In this document: piece by piece, positions 47,975 to 57,327 of the stretch
How positions within the stretch are numbered: position 1 is the first letter of the stretch
How the letters are laid out: each line of letters begins with the position of its first letter
From: Paenarthrobacter sp. GOM3
GTDB taxonomy: Bacteria; Actinomycetota; Actinomycetes; Actinomycetales; Micrococcaceae
Assembly (NCBI RefSeq): GCF_018215265.2
Contig: NZ_CP136562.1
Coordinates: forward strand, 3,162,001-3,226,000
DNA: 64,000 nt
Reading direction: 5' to 3'
Notes under the pieces: generated by a model
Database searches by the model: none
The model's input: only the letters and a program-made list of their open reading frames with translations
Told to the model about the DNA's origin: nothing
Position numbers and translations under genes: made by a program

Positions 47975-48388
47975 TCAGCCCAGCAGCGCCAGGATTTCAG
48001 TTCGGGAAAACATCGCGGCAGCCTCGCGTGCGGTGGGTCGGCCGGCGTCGGGGTCCGCCCCCGCATCCAGCAAGACCCGCGCAACGCTGGTGTAGCCCTT
48101 GAAGACAGCACCGGCAAGCGGGGTCTGGCCGCGGTCATTGGCCGCGTTGGCGTCCGCGCCGTGATGCAGGATCAGCTGCACGGCTTCGTCGTGGCCGTGG
48201 TAGGCGGCCAGCATGAGGAGGGAATCCCCGGCAGCATTGGTCAGGTTCGCCGGAGCGCCGGCGCCCAAGTATCCCCGCAGCAAGTCCGTGTTGCCTTCGC
48301 GGGCAGCATCGAACAGCGCATGGGCGAGGGCCAAAGCGTCGTCGTCCGCGCCGCCCTCAGTACCGGCGGCGTTGGTGGGTTGGCTCAT
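47975..48388 (-). CDS. Ankyrin-repeat protein
   Basis: The 137-residue product contains about three ankyrin repeats (ALFDAAREGNTDLLRGYLGA, then GDSLLMLAAYHGHDEAVQLI and GQTPLAGAVFKGYTSVARVL), which form a protein-binding scaffold. No signal peptide or enzyme domain is present. The ATG overlaps the stop of the YgfZ-type gene as ATGA, so the two are translated together. A role in supporting the iron-sulfur-related YgfZ protein is possible from this link only. Confidence 0.85.
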   Translation of the reverse strand: MSQPTNAAGTEGGADDDALALAHALFDAAREGNTDLLRGYLGAGAPANLTNAAGDSLLMLAAYHGHDEAVQLILHHGADANAANDRGQTPLAGAVFKGYTSVARVLLDAGADPDAGRPTAREAAAMFSRTEILALLG

Positions 48389-49470
48389 CGGTGGGGTCCC
48401 TTCAGGAATCCGGTCTGGCGCCCGACAACCTGGCCGGCGTCGGGGGCGACGATCACTTCCTGGGCAGCGGCGTAAGGTTCGTCACCGTCCATCACTGTCA
48501 GGCTCTCTTCCGCCGACACTGAACGCTTGATGACAGCCAAAGCCACTGCTCCCATTTCAAAGTGCTGCGCCACAGATGTCAGGGTACCCACCTTGCGTTC
48601 CCCGGCAAATACAACACTGCCCACAGCCGGCAGCGTGTGCTGCGAACCATCGAGCTGCAGGAAGACGAGGCGCCGCGGCGGGTGGCCCAGGTTGTGGACG
48701 CGCGCGATGGTCTCCTGGCCCTTGTAGCAGCCCTTGTTCAGATGGACGGATGTCCGGAGGAGATCCAACTCGTGGGGAATGGTCTTCTCGTCCGTCTCGG
48801 CGCCGAGCCTCGGCCGCCACGCAGCAACACGGAGGGCATCCGCGGCCATCGCACCAGCCAAAGGCAGGCCATCCACAGCACTTTCCAGCTCGGCAAACGG
48901 AACAAGGTACTCGAACCAAGGCCGCTCAAGGCCCGGGTGCGACTCCTCCGCAACGATGCTGTAGGCGTAGCCACCCGGGCTGACGTGGGGCCACGGATCT
49001 TCCCACACCAGATTCGACGACAACTGCTCAACAGGCTTAGTGGCGCCCACCACCGCCCACTGCTTAGAGACGTCCTGGATCTCGACACGCAGCATGAACT
49101 TCATCTTGTTCAGCCATTCGGCCAAGGGACCCGCTTCCGCCGCCTCGACGATCAGCCAGGTGGTTTCGCCGTCGTCAATGACCCGCGCATCAAATTCAAT
49201 GCGGCCTTGCACGCTGAGGAGCAGCAACTCGCTCGCGACGCCGGGCTGCAGGTTGGTGAGCTGCTGCGAGGAAAGCGTATTGAGCCAGCTGAGCCGGTCC
49301 GGGCCGGACACGGTCACCACGCCGCGGTGTGAAAGATCGACGACGGCGGTACCGGTCGCCAGGGCGCGTTGCTCCCGGAGGGGCTCGCCGTAATGCGCCG
49401 CGACGCCGGCGTCGAGGCCGGTATCTTCGACCGCGCCAGGGCGCGACAACAGGGGGCTCTTGTAAGTCAT
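48385..49470 (-). CDS. ygfZ: YgfZ-type folate-binding protein (iron-sulfur cluster assembly or repair)
   Basis: YgfZ/IBA57-type proteins bind tetrahydrofolate and help maintain certain iron-sulfur enzymes. The 361-residue product has the GcvT-like fold and the hallmark cysteine motif HLNKGCYKGQETIARVHNLG. Earlier stretches such as ALATGTAVVDLSHRGVVTVS and RLSWLNTLSSQQLTNLQPG also match. I use the ATG at 49468-49470 (MTYKSPLLSRPG); the frame runs 90 bases further upstream without support. It overlaps the ankyrin gene by four bases. Confidence 0.92.
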   Translation of the reverse strand: MTYKSPLLSRPGAVEDTGLDAGVAAHYGEPLREQRALATGTAVVDLSHRGVVTVSGPDRLSWLNTLSSQQLTNLQPGVASELLLLSVQGRIEFDARVIDDGETTWLIVEAAEAGPLAEWLNKMKFMLRVEIQDVSKQWAVVGATKPVEQLSSNLVWEDPWPHVSPGGYAYSIVAEESHPGLERPWFEYLVPFAELESAVDGLPLAGAMAADALRVAAWRPRLGAETDEKTIPHELDLLRTSVHLNKGCYKGQETIARVHNLGHPPRRLVFLQLDGSQHTLPAVGSVVFAGERKVGTLTSVAQHFEMGAVALAVIKRSVSAEESLTVMDGDEPYAAAQEVIVAPDAGQVVGRQTGFLKGPHR

Positions 49471-49492
49471 ATGTAGTAGAAGTCCTTGCGGC

Positions 49493-50215
49493 TTAGCGGT
49501 ATTCCGGATTCTCGAAATCAAAACGGGTGCCGGCTTTCCACTCCGCAGGCAGGTTGCCATAGGCAGGGATTCCGCCGGCGTCCCGGAGGATCTTGGCCAT
49601 GTGGAGCAGGTTCCAGGTCATGAACGTGGTGTTCCTGTTAGTGAAATCACTCTCGGGGCCACCCGATCCTTCGTCCAAATAGCTGGGGCCCGGACCCACG
49701 GGACCGATCCAACCGGCGTCGGCCTGGGGCGGGATCGTGAAGCCGACGTGCTGGAGGCTGTACAACACATTCATGGAGCAGTGCTTGATGCCGTCCTCGT
49801 TGCCGGTGATCAGGCAACCGCCCACTTTCGGGTAGAACGCCCACTGGCCCTGGCTGTTCAACTCGCCGGAATGGGCATACAACCGTTCGATCAGCTTCTT
49901 GGTCTGCGACGAATTGTCGCCCAGCCAGATAGGGCCCGCAATCACCACAATGTCGGCGTCCCGCACCGCTGGGTAGAGGTCTGGCCATTCGTCGGTCGCC
50001 CAACCATGTTCACGCATGTCCGGGTAGACGCCGCTGGCGATGTCGTGGTCGACAGTGCGGATGAGCGTGGTGGAAACGCCCTGCTTTTCCATGATGGCGC
50101 GGCTGATCTTAATCAGGCCATCGGTATTGCTCAGCTGCGGCGAGGGCTTAAGGGTGCCGTTGAAGAAGACGGCCTTCAGGCCCTCGTAGCCCTGGGGCTT
50201 GAGGTTGGTGTTCAC
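49493..50215 (-). CDS. Flavodoxin-like NAD(P)H-dependent oxidoreductase
   Basis: The 240-residue product has the flavodoxin-like fold of FMN-dependent reductases: AVFFNGTLKPSPQLSNTDGL at the first strand and phosphate-binding loop, then ADIVVIAGPIWLGDNSSQTK contributing to the flavin site. The central GGCLITGNEDGIKHCSMNVL also fits. It probably reduces quinones, nitro compounds or flavin, but the substrate is open. The start is GTG with AAAGGAG seven bases upstream. It lies 22 bases before the YgfZ gene on the same strand, so it may be in the same transcript. Confidence 0.82.
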   Translation of the reverse strand: MNTNLKPQGYEGLKAVFFNGTLKPSPQLSNTDGLIKISRAIMEKQGVSTTLIRTVDHDIASGVYPDMREHGWATDEWPDLYPAVRDADIVVIAGPIWLGDNSSQTKKLIERLYAHSGELNSQGQWAFYPKVGGCLITGNEDGIKHCSMNVLYSLQHVGFTIPPQADAGWIGPVGPGPSYLDEGSGGPESDFTNRNTTFMTWNLLHMAKILRDAGGIPAYGNLPAEWKAGTRFDFENPEYR

Positions 50216-50266
50216 TATCTGCTCCTTTTGCTGGTTGCTATGCGGAACGTACAGTGAGACCTCTTG

Positions 50267-50866
50267 TCAGGGAACCCTGTTGAGGAAAGCCGAGGCGTGC
50301 GCTTCGAGGGCCTTGCCGCTGGCAGCGACATCCCAGCGCCATAGGAGATTGCCGTCAACCAGGCCGAAAATCCGGGTAGCTGCGCTGTACTCCTTGGAGT
50401 GGCTCCCGCGCATCACCATGTCGGTGCTGAGCTGGATCTGGGGACCCTTGATCTGGCCATAGTAGAGCTCGGTGATGCCGCCGGGATGGGCAATCGAAAC
50501 GGAGATGTCGAAGCCGCCATCGTCGTTCCGGCGTTCTTCCACCTCGTCCGCGGTCTTGAGTACGGGGACGATATCGGCCGGGATCAGTCCCGGGCCGCCG
50601 TCGCCCTCCTCAAGCTTCCGCTCCAAAGCCCAGAAGCCCGTCTCAACCGTCAATGGGCGCAGCTTTGCGCCGGCGTCGTCACTGAGCCAGGTTTCGGCCC
50701 TGTACTGCAAGTACGGAAGGCCGTTATGGGTGAAGGAGACATGCTGGACGAAATGCTCGGAATCCTCGTCACCACTGCCTAGCCGTCCGCGGCCTTCCCA
50801 CTCACCAATGAGCCAGGAAAGCGGGACGAGTTCAGGCGTCAGGTCAGTTGGGATCTCAATAGGCAC
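50267..50866 (-). CDS. Nitrobindin-like (DUF1794 / FABP-like) beta-barrel protein
   Basis: The 199-residue product matches the lipocalin-like beta-barrel of the nitrobindin group, which binds heme or small ligands. The N-terminal signature LSWLIGEWEGRGRLGSGDED carries the GxWxGxG pattern, and the C-terminal LEAHASAFLNRVP is typical of Rv2717c-type proteins. The AHASAF histidine is where the heme-ligand histidine is expected, but this was not aligned. It is encoded on the minus strand between a 37-residue membrane peptide gene and the flavodoxin-like gene. Confidence 0.85.
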   Translation of the reverse strand: MPIEIPTDLTPELVPLSWLIGEWEGRGRLGSGDEDSEHFVQHVSFTHNGLPYLQYRAETWLSDDAGAKLRPLTVETGFWALERKLEEGDGGPGLIPADIVPVLKTADEVEERRNDDGGFDISVSIAHPGGITELYYGQIKGPQIQLSTDMVMRGSHSKEYSAATRIFGLVDGNLLWRWDVAASGKALEAHASAFLNRVP

Positions 50867-50902
50867 AACGGCAACCTTGCTGGGACTGCAGGACCAAAAG
50901 TC

Positions 50903-51016
50903 CTACTTCTGGCCCTGGAACAGACGGTAAACGACAAAACCGGCAAACCATGCCATCGCGACACTTGCCAGGCCGAGGAGAACGAGGAAGAAGATTTCAA
51001 ATGCGAGTACAGACAT
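50903..51016 (-). CDS. 37-residue membrane peptide
   Basis: This short gene encodes MSVLAFEIFFLVLLGLASVA followed by MAWFAGFVVYRLFQGQK. It is one long hydrophobic helix with a short basic end. An AGGA ribosome site lies about eight bases before the ATG at 51014-51016, and the start overlaps nothing. It begins 17 bases after the stop of the 244-residue membrane protein on the same strand. The function is unknown; it may be a small subunit of its neighbour. Confidence 0.68.
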   Translation of the reverse strand: MSVLAFEIFFLVLLGLASVAMAWFAGFVVYRLFQGQK

Positions 51017-51032
51017 GATGCCATCCTAACCG

Positions 51033-51767
51033 TTAGTAGATGAGAAGTTTGTCGATGAAGTACGCCAAGGCGCCCACAGCCCACACGGGTGCCACACCCA
51101 TGCCCACCGCAGCAGCAATGTTAAGCCTGCCGCGCCTGAGCGTGGTCATCCTCCGGAAGCACACCAGCACCGATCCGACGACGACACCCACCAAAGCTGC
51201 GGGAAGTACTGCGATATCAGAGAAGACAAGTCCAGCCAGAGGTCCCATCAGCCCGGCCATGACCACGCCCAGCGGGGCCACGATGCGGTCGGGCCAACGG
51301 ATGATTCCCACCAGCAGGGCAACCGCGGCGCTCAGTCCCGCCACAAGGACCATTTCCTTGACGCCGTTGAAACGGGCACCGGCGATCCAGCCTGCTCCGA
51401 GGCAGTTCAACAGGACACCAGCGCAACAGCCAAGAGTGGATTCGAGCCGTTGGGCCTGGCCCGTGCCGCGGACAAGCTGGACGACGAACACAGCCATGAC
51501 GCCCAAAGCCACAAAAGCGGGCGTGCCATCCAGGAAACCCGGTGCCGGCATGTAAGCGGCGGCCACCGCCGACCCCGCACCCGATAGCCCGATGACGGCG
51601 GCCAGGGTCTTCTTGGCTGGAACCGCAAGGAAATGCGGCCATCCAATACCCACGGCCGCGGAACCGGCGATACCTACGCCCACCATGGCCTCCCGGGAAA
51701 CGAAGGTGCTGGCCACGATGGCTGCGAGCGCCACGAGTCCGAATACCCCGATGCTCCAAGACTTCAC
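51033..51767 (-). CDS. Polytopic membrane protein, unknown function
   Basis: The 244-residue product is strongly hydrophobic with about seven or eight predicted helices, starting MKSWSIGVFGLVALAAIVAS. No transporter or enzyme motif is visible. The start is GTG with a weak GAGG site. It is the first gene of a two-gene unit with the 37-residue membrane peptide. The gene is divergent from the glnR leader, so nitrogen control is possible but not shown. Confidence 0.75.
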   Translation of the reverse strand: MKSWSIGVFGLVALAAIVASTFVSREAMVGVGIAGSAAVGIGWPHFLAVPAKKTLAAVIGLSGAGSAVAAAYMPAPGFLDGTPAFVALGVMAVFVVQLVRGTGQAQRLESTLGCCAGVLLNCLGAGWIAGARFNGVKEMVLVAGLSAAVALLVGIIRWPDRIVAPLGVVMAGLMGPLAGLVFSDIAVLPAALVGVVVGSVLVCFRRMTTLRRGRLNIAAAVGMGVAPVWAVGALAYFIDKLLIY

Positions 51768-51891
51768 TGTGTGCCGACCTCAATCCGATGCGCCTTACGA
51801 CCTCTCGACAATCCTGCCTTAACCCAGCCCAATATGTCGTAATTCCGCCCCCTGCCCGTCACGAATCCCTGTCTGGCGGGGCCCAGGTGGG

Positions 51892-52028
51892 TATACTCAG
51901 ACTTCAACGGCGCACAGTTTATGCCTTGATCCCGTTACAACGGGCAGAGGTGGCCTGCGTGCTGTGACCGACCGGTGAGACTCCGGTTTCGACGCCCGAT
52001 GATGCGCGTAAAGCCCATTGGAGGAACT
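51892..52028 (+). ncRNA. Structured leader of glnR
   Basis: A TATACT -10 (51892-51897, weak -35) would start a leader of about 125 bases. It contains a CCCGT-TACA-ACGGG hairpin (51931-51944) and an ACCGG-TGAGACT-CCGGT hairpin (51971-51987). A GGGC/GCCC pair (51942-51945 with 51994-51997) excludes the first hairpin. Mutually exclusive stems before a GGAGG ribosome site suggest translation control. No known riboswitch class was recognised. Confidence 0.4.
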
Positions 52029-52727
52029 ATGTCGCACATCCTGCTCCTAACGAACAGCACCGGCTCTTCGGTGGACATTCTGCCTGCCTTGGAACTGCTG
52101 AACCACCGCGTGCACATCCTCCCGGCGGAACCCACGGCCCTCCTGGAAACTGATCCCACGGATATCGTCTTCCTGGATGCCCGCAAAGACCTGGTGGGTG
52201 CCCGCTCGCTGACCCAATTGCTCAAGGCGACCGGACTCAGCGCACCCCTGATGTTGATCCTCACCGAAGGCGGCATGGCTGCCGTCTCGTCGGCGTGGGC
52301 TGTTGATGACATCGTGCTGGACTCCGCCGGGCCCGCCGAGGTCGAAGCGCGCATCCGCCTCGCCATGGCGCGTGCTATCACCGGTGAAGAGGAAACCCAG
52401 ACCGAGATCCGGGCAGCCGGCGTCGTTATTGATGAGGCGAGCTACACGGCGCGCGTCAACGGCCAGCCGCTCAACCTGACTTTTAAAGAATTCGAACTCC
52501 TCAAGTACCTGGCACAGCACCCCGGCCGTGTGTTTACCCGCCAGCAACTGCTGACCGAGGTGTGGGGCTACGACTACTACGGAGGCACCCGGACCGTGGA
52601 CGTCCACATCCGACGCCTTCGCGCCAAGTTGGGCGTGGACCATGAAAACCTGATCAGCACCGTCCGCAACGTCGGCTACCGGCTGACGTTGGTTCGCCTT
52701 CCCGACGACGAACTCTCCGAGGCCTGA
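52029..52727 (+). CDS. glnR: Nitrogen regulator GlnR (OmpR-type, orphan)
   Basis: GlnR is the global nitrogen regulator of many actinobacteria and activates glutamine synthetase and ammonium transport genes. The 232-residue product has the degenerate receiver typical of Gln[21 protein letters not shown], Asp50 in VFLDARKD, and [20 protein letters not shown]. The usual signalling lysine is missing, so phosphorylation is unlikely. The winged helix follows ([20 protein letters not shown], then [20 protein letters not shown]). The start at 52029 has a GGAGGAACT site. No partner kinase is adjacent, as expected for GlnR. Confidence 0.93.
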   Translation: MSHILLLTNSTGSSVDILPALELLNHRVHILPAEPTALLETDPTDIVFLDARKDLVGARSLTQLLKATGLSAPLMLILTEGGMAAVSSAWAVDDIVLDSAGPAEVEARIRLAMARAITGEEETQTEIRAAGVVIDEASYTARVNGQPLNLTFKEFELLKYLAQHPGRVFTRQQLLTEVWGYDYYGGTRTVDVHIRRLRAKLGVDHENLISTVRNVGYRLTLVRLPDDELSEA

Positions 52728-52754
52728 GCACGTTCGGTGTAGGACCTGATGCAC

Positions 52755-52800
52755 AGAAGAGGCCGGAATCCCTGCGGATTCCGGCCTCTTCTTTGTTTTG
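52755..52800 (+). terminator. Terminator after glnR
   Basis: A perfect 17-base stem (52755-52771 with 52776-52792) closes a CTGC loop and continues into TTGTTTTG. It is one of the strongest terminators in the window. Confidence 0.92.
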
Positions 52801-52952
52801 TTGTGGAGGACATACGGGTCGAACGTATCGAGGCCACCCCACTGGTGGATCCCCCTCGCGTTGACTGCTGCGGACTGGCCGCAAAGCCGAACGAGATACC
52901 GAGACTATCCCTGTTTTGCAGGGACTTCAAATCCCGGTGCTTGCCCGGGGCG

Positions 52953-52958
52953 TATAGC
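52953..52958 (+). promoter_or_regulatory. Possible -10 of a nearly leaderless mshD transcript
   Basis: TATAGC lies eight bases before the mshD ATG, and no ribosome site precedes the ATG. This fits a leaderless or nearly leaderless mRNA, which is common in actinobacteria. The -35 is not convincing. Confidence 0.35.
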
Positions 52959-52966
52959 CTTGCATC

Positions 52967-53938
52967 ATGAGTCACGCGCACCCGGAGAACTGGCCCGTAC
53001 TGATCATCAACGGCGCCTTGGACGCCGAACTCCTCAAGGACTTCACCACCCTTGCTGCTGCCGCGGAGGAATCCGACGGGAATCCTCCCCTCTCCGAGCA
53101 GACCCTGGTGATGTTGCGTGGCGCCGACTCGGGGGAATCGTCCGTCCTGTCCTTTGCCGTGTATGCCCCGGACGAGGATTCCGATCCGGCGACCGGTGAA
53201 GATCTGGCGGGGATCGCCGTCGTGGTTGAAGACCCCGACGCAAACGGCGTGCTGGAGCTGGCGGTCCACCCGAGCTACCGCAACCAAGGCGTTGCAGGCC
53301 GGCTCCTGGCCGCACTCCAGGAAAAGCGGAGCCTGGATGGGCTCAGTGCCTGGTCCCACGGAAACCATGAAGCCGCTGCGGAGCTTGCCACCCGTTTCGG
53401 TTACGGTCCGGTGCGCGAACTGTGGAAGATGAGGCTGATGTCCTCCGCTTCTGCCCTGCCCGACGCCGACCTTCCGGACGGTATTTCGCTGCGCGCCTTC
53501 GTCCCGGGCCAGGACGAGCAGGCATGGCTGGCCGCCAACCGGGCGGCGTTCTCGCACCACCCCGAGCAGGGTTCGATGACCCTGGCGGACCTTGAGGCCC
53601 GCAAGTCCGAAGACTGGTTCGATCCCCAAGGCTTCCTGCTGGCGGTCAACTCCGAAGGTGAGCTGCTGGGCTTCCACTGGACCAAAGTCCATCCCCGGCA
53701 GGGTCCGCACCCGGCCATCGGTGAGGTGTACGTAGTGGGGGTTACCCCGGCAGCCCAGGGTCTGGGTCTCGGCAAGGCCCTTACCGTGGCCGGAATCACC
53801 TACCTGCAGGACAAGGGATTGCACGCTGTGATGCTCTACGTGGACGCCGACAATGAGGCCGCGGTAGCCCTGTACCAGAAGCTCGGCTTCGTTCGGTGGG
53901 ACACCGATGTGATGTACGGTCCGGTCGCCAAAGATTAA
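52967..53938 (+). CDS. mshD: Mycothiol synthase
   Basis: MshD acetylates the cysteine amine of Cys-GlcN-Ins in the last step of mycothiol synthesis; mycothiol replaces glutathione in actinobacteria. The 323-residue product has two GNAT domains. The first has LELAVHPSYRNQGVAGRLLA, and the second has the conserved GEVYVVGVTPAAQGLGLGKA followed by LYVDADNEAAVALYQKLGFV. HGNHEAAAELATRFGYGPVR in the first half is also diagnostic. The 323-residue length fits. The ATG has no clear ribosome site, so it may be leaderless. Confidence 0.95.
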   Translation: MSHAHPENWPVLIINGALDAELLKDFTTLAAAAEESDGNPPLSEQTLVMLRGADSGESSVLSFAVYAPDEDSDPATGEDLAGIAVVVEDPDANGVLELAVHPSYRNQGVAGRLLAALQEKRSLDGLSAWSHGNHEAAAELATRFGYGPVRELWKMRLMSSASALPDADLPDGISLRAFVPGQDEQAWLAANRAAFSHHPEQGSMTLADLEARKSEDWFDPQGFLLAVNSEGELLGFHWTKVHPRQGPHPAIGEVYVVGVTPAAQGLGLGKALTVAGITYLQDKGLHAVMLYVDADNEAAVALYQKLGFVRWDTDVMYGPVAKD

Positions 53939-54029
53939 CCTGGCGCGAATGCCGGGGACATCTTGGATTCGGGCATCGAAATTGCTTGTAATGTGGGAGG
54001 AAACCCCGTCCTGAGCTTAGGAGAAACCC

Positions 54030-56279
54030 ATGCAGCCGGACCCCGTCGGCACCGCCGGATCCACCTCGAAGGGCGCTACGTTGCCTCCGCGCTTCGGATC
54101 ATCGGAGGTCCCGGCCTCGCGAGCCACCCAAGACCGCATCGACATTCCTGAGTTCGCGCCGAGCCTGGAGCCTGAAGGGGACATCTCCCCGGACCGTTTC
54201 CTCGACCGCGAGCTGAGCTGGCTTGCGTTCAACTCCCGGGTTCTGGAACTGGCCGAAGATCCGGACCTTTACTTGCTGGAACGCGTCAATTTCCTCTCCA
54301 TTTTTGCCTCCAACCTTGACGAGTTCTTCATGGTGCGCGTGGCGGGGCTCAAACGGCGTATCGCCACCGGGCTTGCTGTCCCGTCCCCCGCCGGGCTGAG
54401 CCCCATCGAGGTACTGGAGCAGATCGGCGACGAGGCCCACAAGCTGCAGGAACGCCACGCGCGGGTCTTCGCTGAACAGATCCGCCCCGCCCTGGCCTAC
54501 GAGCACATCCACATCATGCACTGGAATGAGTTGGATGAAGACGCCAGGCACCGGATCAGCATCATGTTCCAGGAGAAGGTCTTCCCCATCCTGACCCCGC
54601 TGGCCGTGGACCCCGCCCACCCATTCCCGTACATTTCCGGGCTTTCCCTGAACCTGGCCGTGATCGTGAGCAACCCGATCAGCGACAAGGAGCTCTTTGC
54701 CCGCGTGAAGGTCCCGGACCAGCTCCCCCGGCTGATCTCCGTGGACGGGCCCCGTGCCGGTGCCATCCCCGGCCGAGTGGCGCGCTTCATCGCCCTCGAA
54801 GAAGTCATTGCCGTGCACCTGGACAAGCTCTTCCCGGGCATGGAAGTCCTGGAGCACCACACCTTCCGCGTCACCCGCAACGAGGACCTCGAAGTAGAAG
54901 AGGACGACGCCGAGAACCTTCTCCAGGCCCTGGAGAAAGAATTGCTGCGCCGCCGTTTCGGTCCTCCCGTGCGCCTGGAAGTCACCACGGATATCAACCC
55001 GAACATCAAGGCGCTGCTCATCCGTGAGCTCGGCGTCGAGGAGTCCGAGGTCTACTCCGTGCCGGCGCCCTTGGACCTGCGGGGGCTGTCCGCGATCAGC
55101 GGCATCGACCGCGCGGACCTTCACTACCCCAAGCACGTGCCACACACGTCGCGGTACCTGAACGAATCGGAAACGTCCAAGGCAGCCAACGTCTTTGCCG
55201 CGATGCGCCGCAGGGACATCCTGCTGCACCACCCGTACGACTCGTTCTCCACCTCGGTCCAGGCCTTCCTGGAGCAGGCTGCGGCGGACCCCAAGGTGCA
55301 GGCCATCAAGCAGACCCTGTACCGGACGTCCGGCGACTCCCCCATCGTGGACGCCCTGATCGATGCAGCAGAGGCCGGCAAGCAGGTCCTGGCCCTCGTT
55401 GAGATCAAGGCCCGCTTTGACGAGCAAGCCAACATTTCCTGGGCACGCAAGCTGGAACAGGCAGGCGTCCACGTGGTCTACGGCATCGTCGGGCTGAAGA
55501 CACACTGCAAGTTGTCCTTGGTTGTCCGCCAGGAAGTGGACGGCCTGCGCCGCTACTGCCACATCGGAACAGGTAACTACCACCCGCGCACTGCCCGGTA
55601 CTACGAGGACCTCGGACTTCTCACTGCCAACGAACAAGTGGGCGAGGACCTGTCCAAGCTGTTCAACCAGCTCTCCGGCTATGCGCCCAAGTCAACGTTC
55701 AAGAGGCTGCTGGTGGCGCCCCGCTCGGTGCGAGCCGGGCTGGTAGAGCGAATTGAAACCGAAATCCGGAATGCTCGTGCGGGGATTCCCGGACTGGTGC
55801 AGATCAAGGTCAACTCGATGGTGGACGAAGCCATCATCGACGCGCTGTACCGCGCCTCGCAGGCTGGCGTGAAGGTCGACGTCGTCGTTCGCGGTATCTG
55901 CTCGTTGCGCCCCGGGGTCCCGGGACTCAGCGAGAACATCACCGTCCGCTCCATCCTGGGACGCTTCCTGGAGCACTCCCGCGTTTTCGCTTTCGGTAAC
56001 GGCGGCGAGCCTGTGGTGTACATCGGTTCGGCCGACATGATGCACCGCAACCTGGACCGCCGTGTGGAGGCCCTGGTGCAGTTGGCCAGCAAGGAAGACA
56101 CAGCAACGGTCATGGACCTGATGCGCCGCTACGTTGACGACGGAACAGCGAGCTGGCACCTGGACAACCAAGGCCACTGGACGCGCTATCACCAGGACCC
56201 GGACGGCAAACCACTGCTGGACATGCAGTCATGGCTCCTGGAATCGCGTTCACGGCAGCGCGCATCGGCACGGCGGTAG
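54030..56279 (+). CDS. ppk: Polyphosphate kinase (PPK1)
   Basis: PPK1 reversibly polymerises the gamma-phosphate of ATP into polyphosphate. The 749-residue product has [20 protein letters not shown] and [20 protein letters not shown] at the N-terminal domain. [18 protein letters not shown] and [18 protein letters not shown] follow, the second containing the catalytic histidine (His492). The C-terminal [20 protein letters not shown] has the second active-site histidine region. The ATG follows a TAGGAG ribosome site. The mutT1-like gene overlaps or follows immediately, as in mycobacteria. Confidence 0.97.
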   Translation: MQPDPVGTAGSTSKGATLPPRFGSSEVPASRATQDRIDIPEFAPSLEPEGDISPDRFLDRELSWLAFNSRVLELAEDPDLYLLERVNFLSIFASNLDEFFMVRVAGLKRRIATGLAVPSPAGLSPIEVLEQIGDEAHKLQERHARVFAEQIRPALAYEHIHIMHWNELDEDARHRISIMFQEKVFPILTPLAVDPAHPFPYISGLSLNLAVIVSNPISDKELFARVKVPDQLPRLISVDGPRAGAIPGRVARFIALEEVIAVHLDKLFPGMEVLEHHTFRVTRNEDLEVEEDDAENLLQALEKELLRRRFGPPVRLEVTTDINPNIKALLIRELGVEESEVYSVPAPLDLRGLSAISGIDRADLHYPKHVPHTSRYLNESETSKAANVFAAMRRRDILLHHPYDSFSTSVQAFLEQAAADPKVQAIKQTLYRTSGDSPIVDALIDAAEAGKQVLALVEIKARFDEQANISWARKLEQAGVHVVYGIVGLKTHCKLSLVVRQEVDGLRRYCHIGTGNYHPRTARYYEDLGLLTANEQVGEDLSKLFNQLSGYAPKSTFKRLLVAPRSVRAGLVERIETEIRNARAGIPGLVQIKVNSMVDEAIIDALYRASQAGVKVDVVVRGICSLRPGVPGLSENITVRSILGRFLEHSRVFAFGNGGEPVVYIGSADMMHRNLDRRVEALVQLASKEDTATVMDLMRRYVDDGTASWHLDNQGHWTRYHQDPDGKPLLDMQSWLLESRSRQRASARR

Positions 56280-56287
56280 AGAAGCAG

Positions 56288-57256
56288 TTGAACAGCGATA
56301 CCCCCGTGGCCGATCAAACAGACCACCCTGGCGAGTCCGTGGCCGTCGTTGCGGCCGGAGCCATCCCCTGGCGGGTCAACAAGGGTGCCCTTGAGGTGCT
56401 CCTGATCCACCGGCCACGCTACGACGATTGGTCCTGGCCCAAAGGAAAGCTCGACGCCGGCGAAACGGTTCCCGAATGCGCCGCCCGCGAAGTATGGGAA
56501 GAGATTGGGCTCCAGGCCCCGCTCGGCATCCCGCTTCCACCCATCCACTACCATGTGGCCGCCGGACTGAAGGTGGTCCGATACTGGGCCGTCAAAGTCA
56601 ACGGTGCGCAGTTGCGCCCGGACGGCAAGGAAGTGGACAGCGTCATGTGGTGCAGCCCCGACCGGGCGGCCACGTTCCTGAGCAACCCGACCGACGTCGA
56701 GCCGCTGGAATACCTCGAAAAGGCCCACGTCCGTGGCGAGCTGGACACGTGGCCCCTGATCCTGATCCGCCATGCCAAGGCAAAGCCCCGGTCCTCGTGG
56801 ACCAAGGCCGAAGGTGACAGGCCGCTGGCGGCAACCGGCCAGCGGCAAGCTGTGGCAGTGCAGCGCCTCCTCGGGGTATGGAAGCCACAGCGCGTCGTCA
56901 CCAGCCCATGGGTGCGGTGCGTCGCCACCATCGCCCCCTACGCCAAAGCCAGTGGGGCGAAGGTGAAGCTGGTGGAAGCCCTCACGGAACACCACCATCA
57001 GCGCTCCCCCAAAAAGACGGCGGCCGCTGTTGAGGCGTTGTTCGACAAGCAGGTACCCATCGCGGTGTGCACGCACAGACCCGCGTTGCCCACTGCGTTG
57101 AAACAGTTGGGTCAGCACATGCCTTCGGGTTTGCGGGCCGTCCTGCCGACCGCGGACCCCTACTTGGCTCCCGGTGAGGTCATCGTGTGCCAGGTCGCGC
57201 GGGGCGCCGACCGGAAGATCGTCTCCGTGGAACAGGTCAAACCCTTCGACGACTGA
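56288..57256 (+). CDS. mutT1: MutT1-type NUDIX hydrolase fused to a histidine phosphatase
   Basis: MutT1-type proteins hydrolyse oxidised guanine nucleotides or diadenosine polyphosphates and have two domains. The N-terminal NUDIX domain has the box GKLDAGETVPECAAREVWEE followed by IGL. The C-terminal part has the RHG motif LILIRHAKAKPRSSW of the histidine phosphatase superfamily. The TTG at 56288 gives a 322-residue protein, close to the mycobacterial protein. An in-frame ATG at 56231 would overlap ppk by 49 bases and lacks a ribosome site. The start is uncertain, but the domains are clear. The ppk-mutT1 pairing is the same as in Mycobacterium. Confidence 0.88.
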   Translation: MNSDTPVADQTDHPGESVAVVAAGAIPWRVNKGALEVLLIHRPRYDDWSWPKGKLDAGETVPECAAREVWEEIGLQAPLGIPLPPIHYHVAAGLKVVRYWAVKVNGAQLRPDGKEVDSVMWCSPDRAATFLSNPTDVEPLEYLEKAHVRGELDTWPLILIRHAKAKPRSSWTKAEGDRPLAATGQRQAVAVQRLLGVWKPQRVVTSPWVRCVATIAPYAKASGAKVKLVEALTEHHHQRSPKKTAAAVEALFDKQVPIAVCTHRPALPTALKQLGQHMPSGLRAVLPTADPYLAPGEVIVCQVARGADRKIVSVEQVKPFDD

Positions 57257-57327
57257 CGTATGACTTGACCCCCGACTCTTTGTGGCGAATCGTAGGAACT
57301 TCGTTTCAAAGACTTGGGGGTCTTGTT

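Noticed and set aside
51930..52010. Cobalamin or FMN riboswitch before glnR
   Set aside because: GGTGAGACTCC is only faintly similar to those cores; the conserved B12 box and the FMN core are absent.
52801..52945. tRNA-like pieces, including TTCAAA flanked by GGGA/TCCC (as in tRNA-Sec) and a GTCGAAC T-loop-like stretch
   Set aside because: The two pieces point in opposite directions, and no acceptor stem or complete cloverleaf can be drawn on either strand.
54099..55637. 512-codon open frame antisense to ppk
   Set aside because: It is a shadow of a highly conserved gene.
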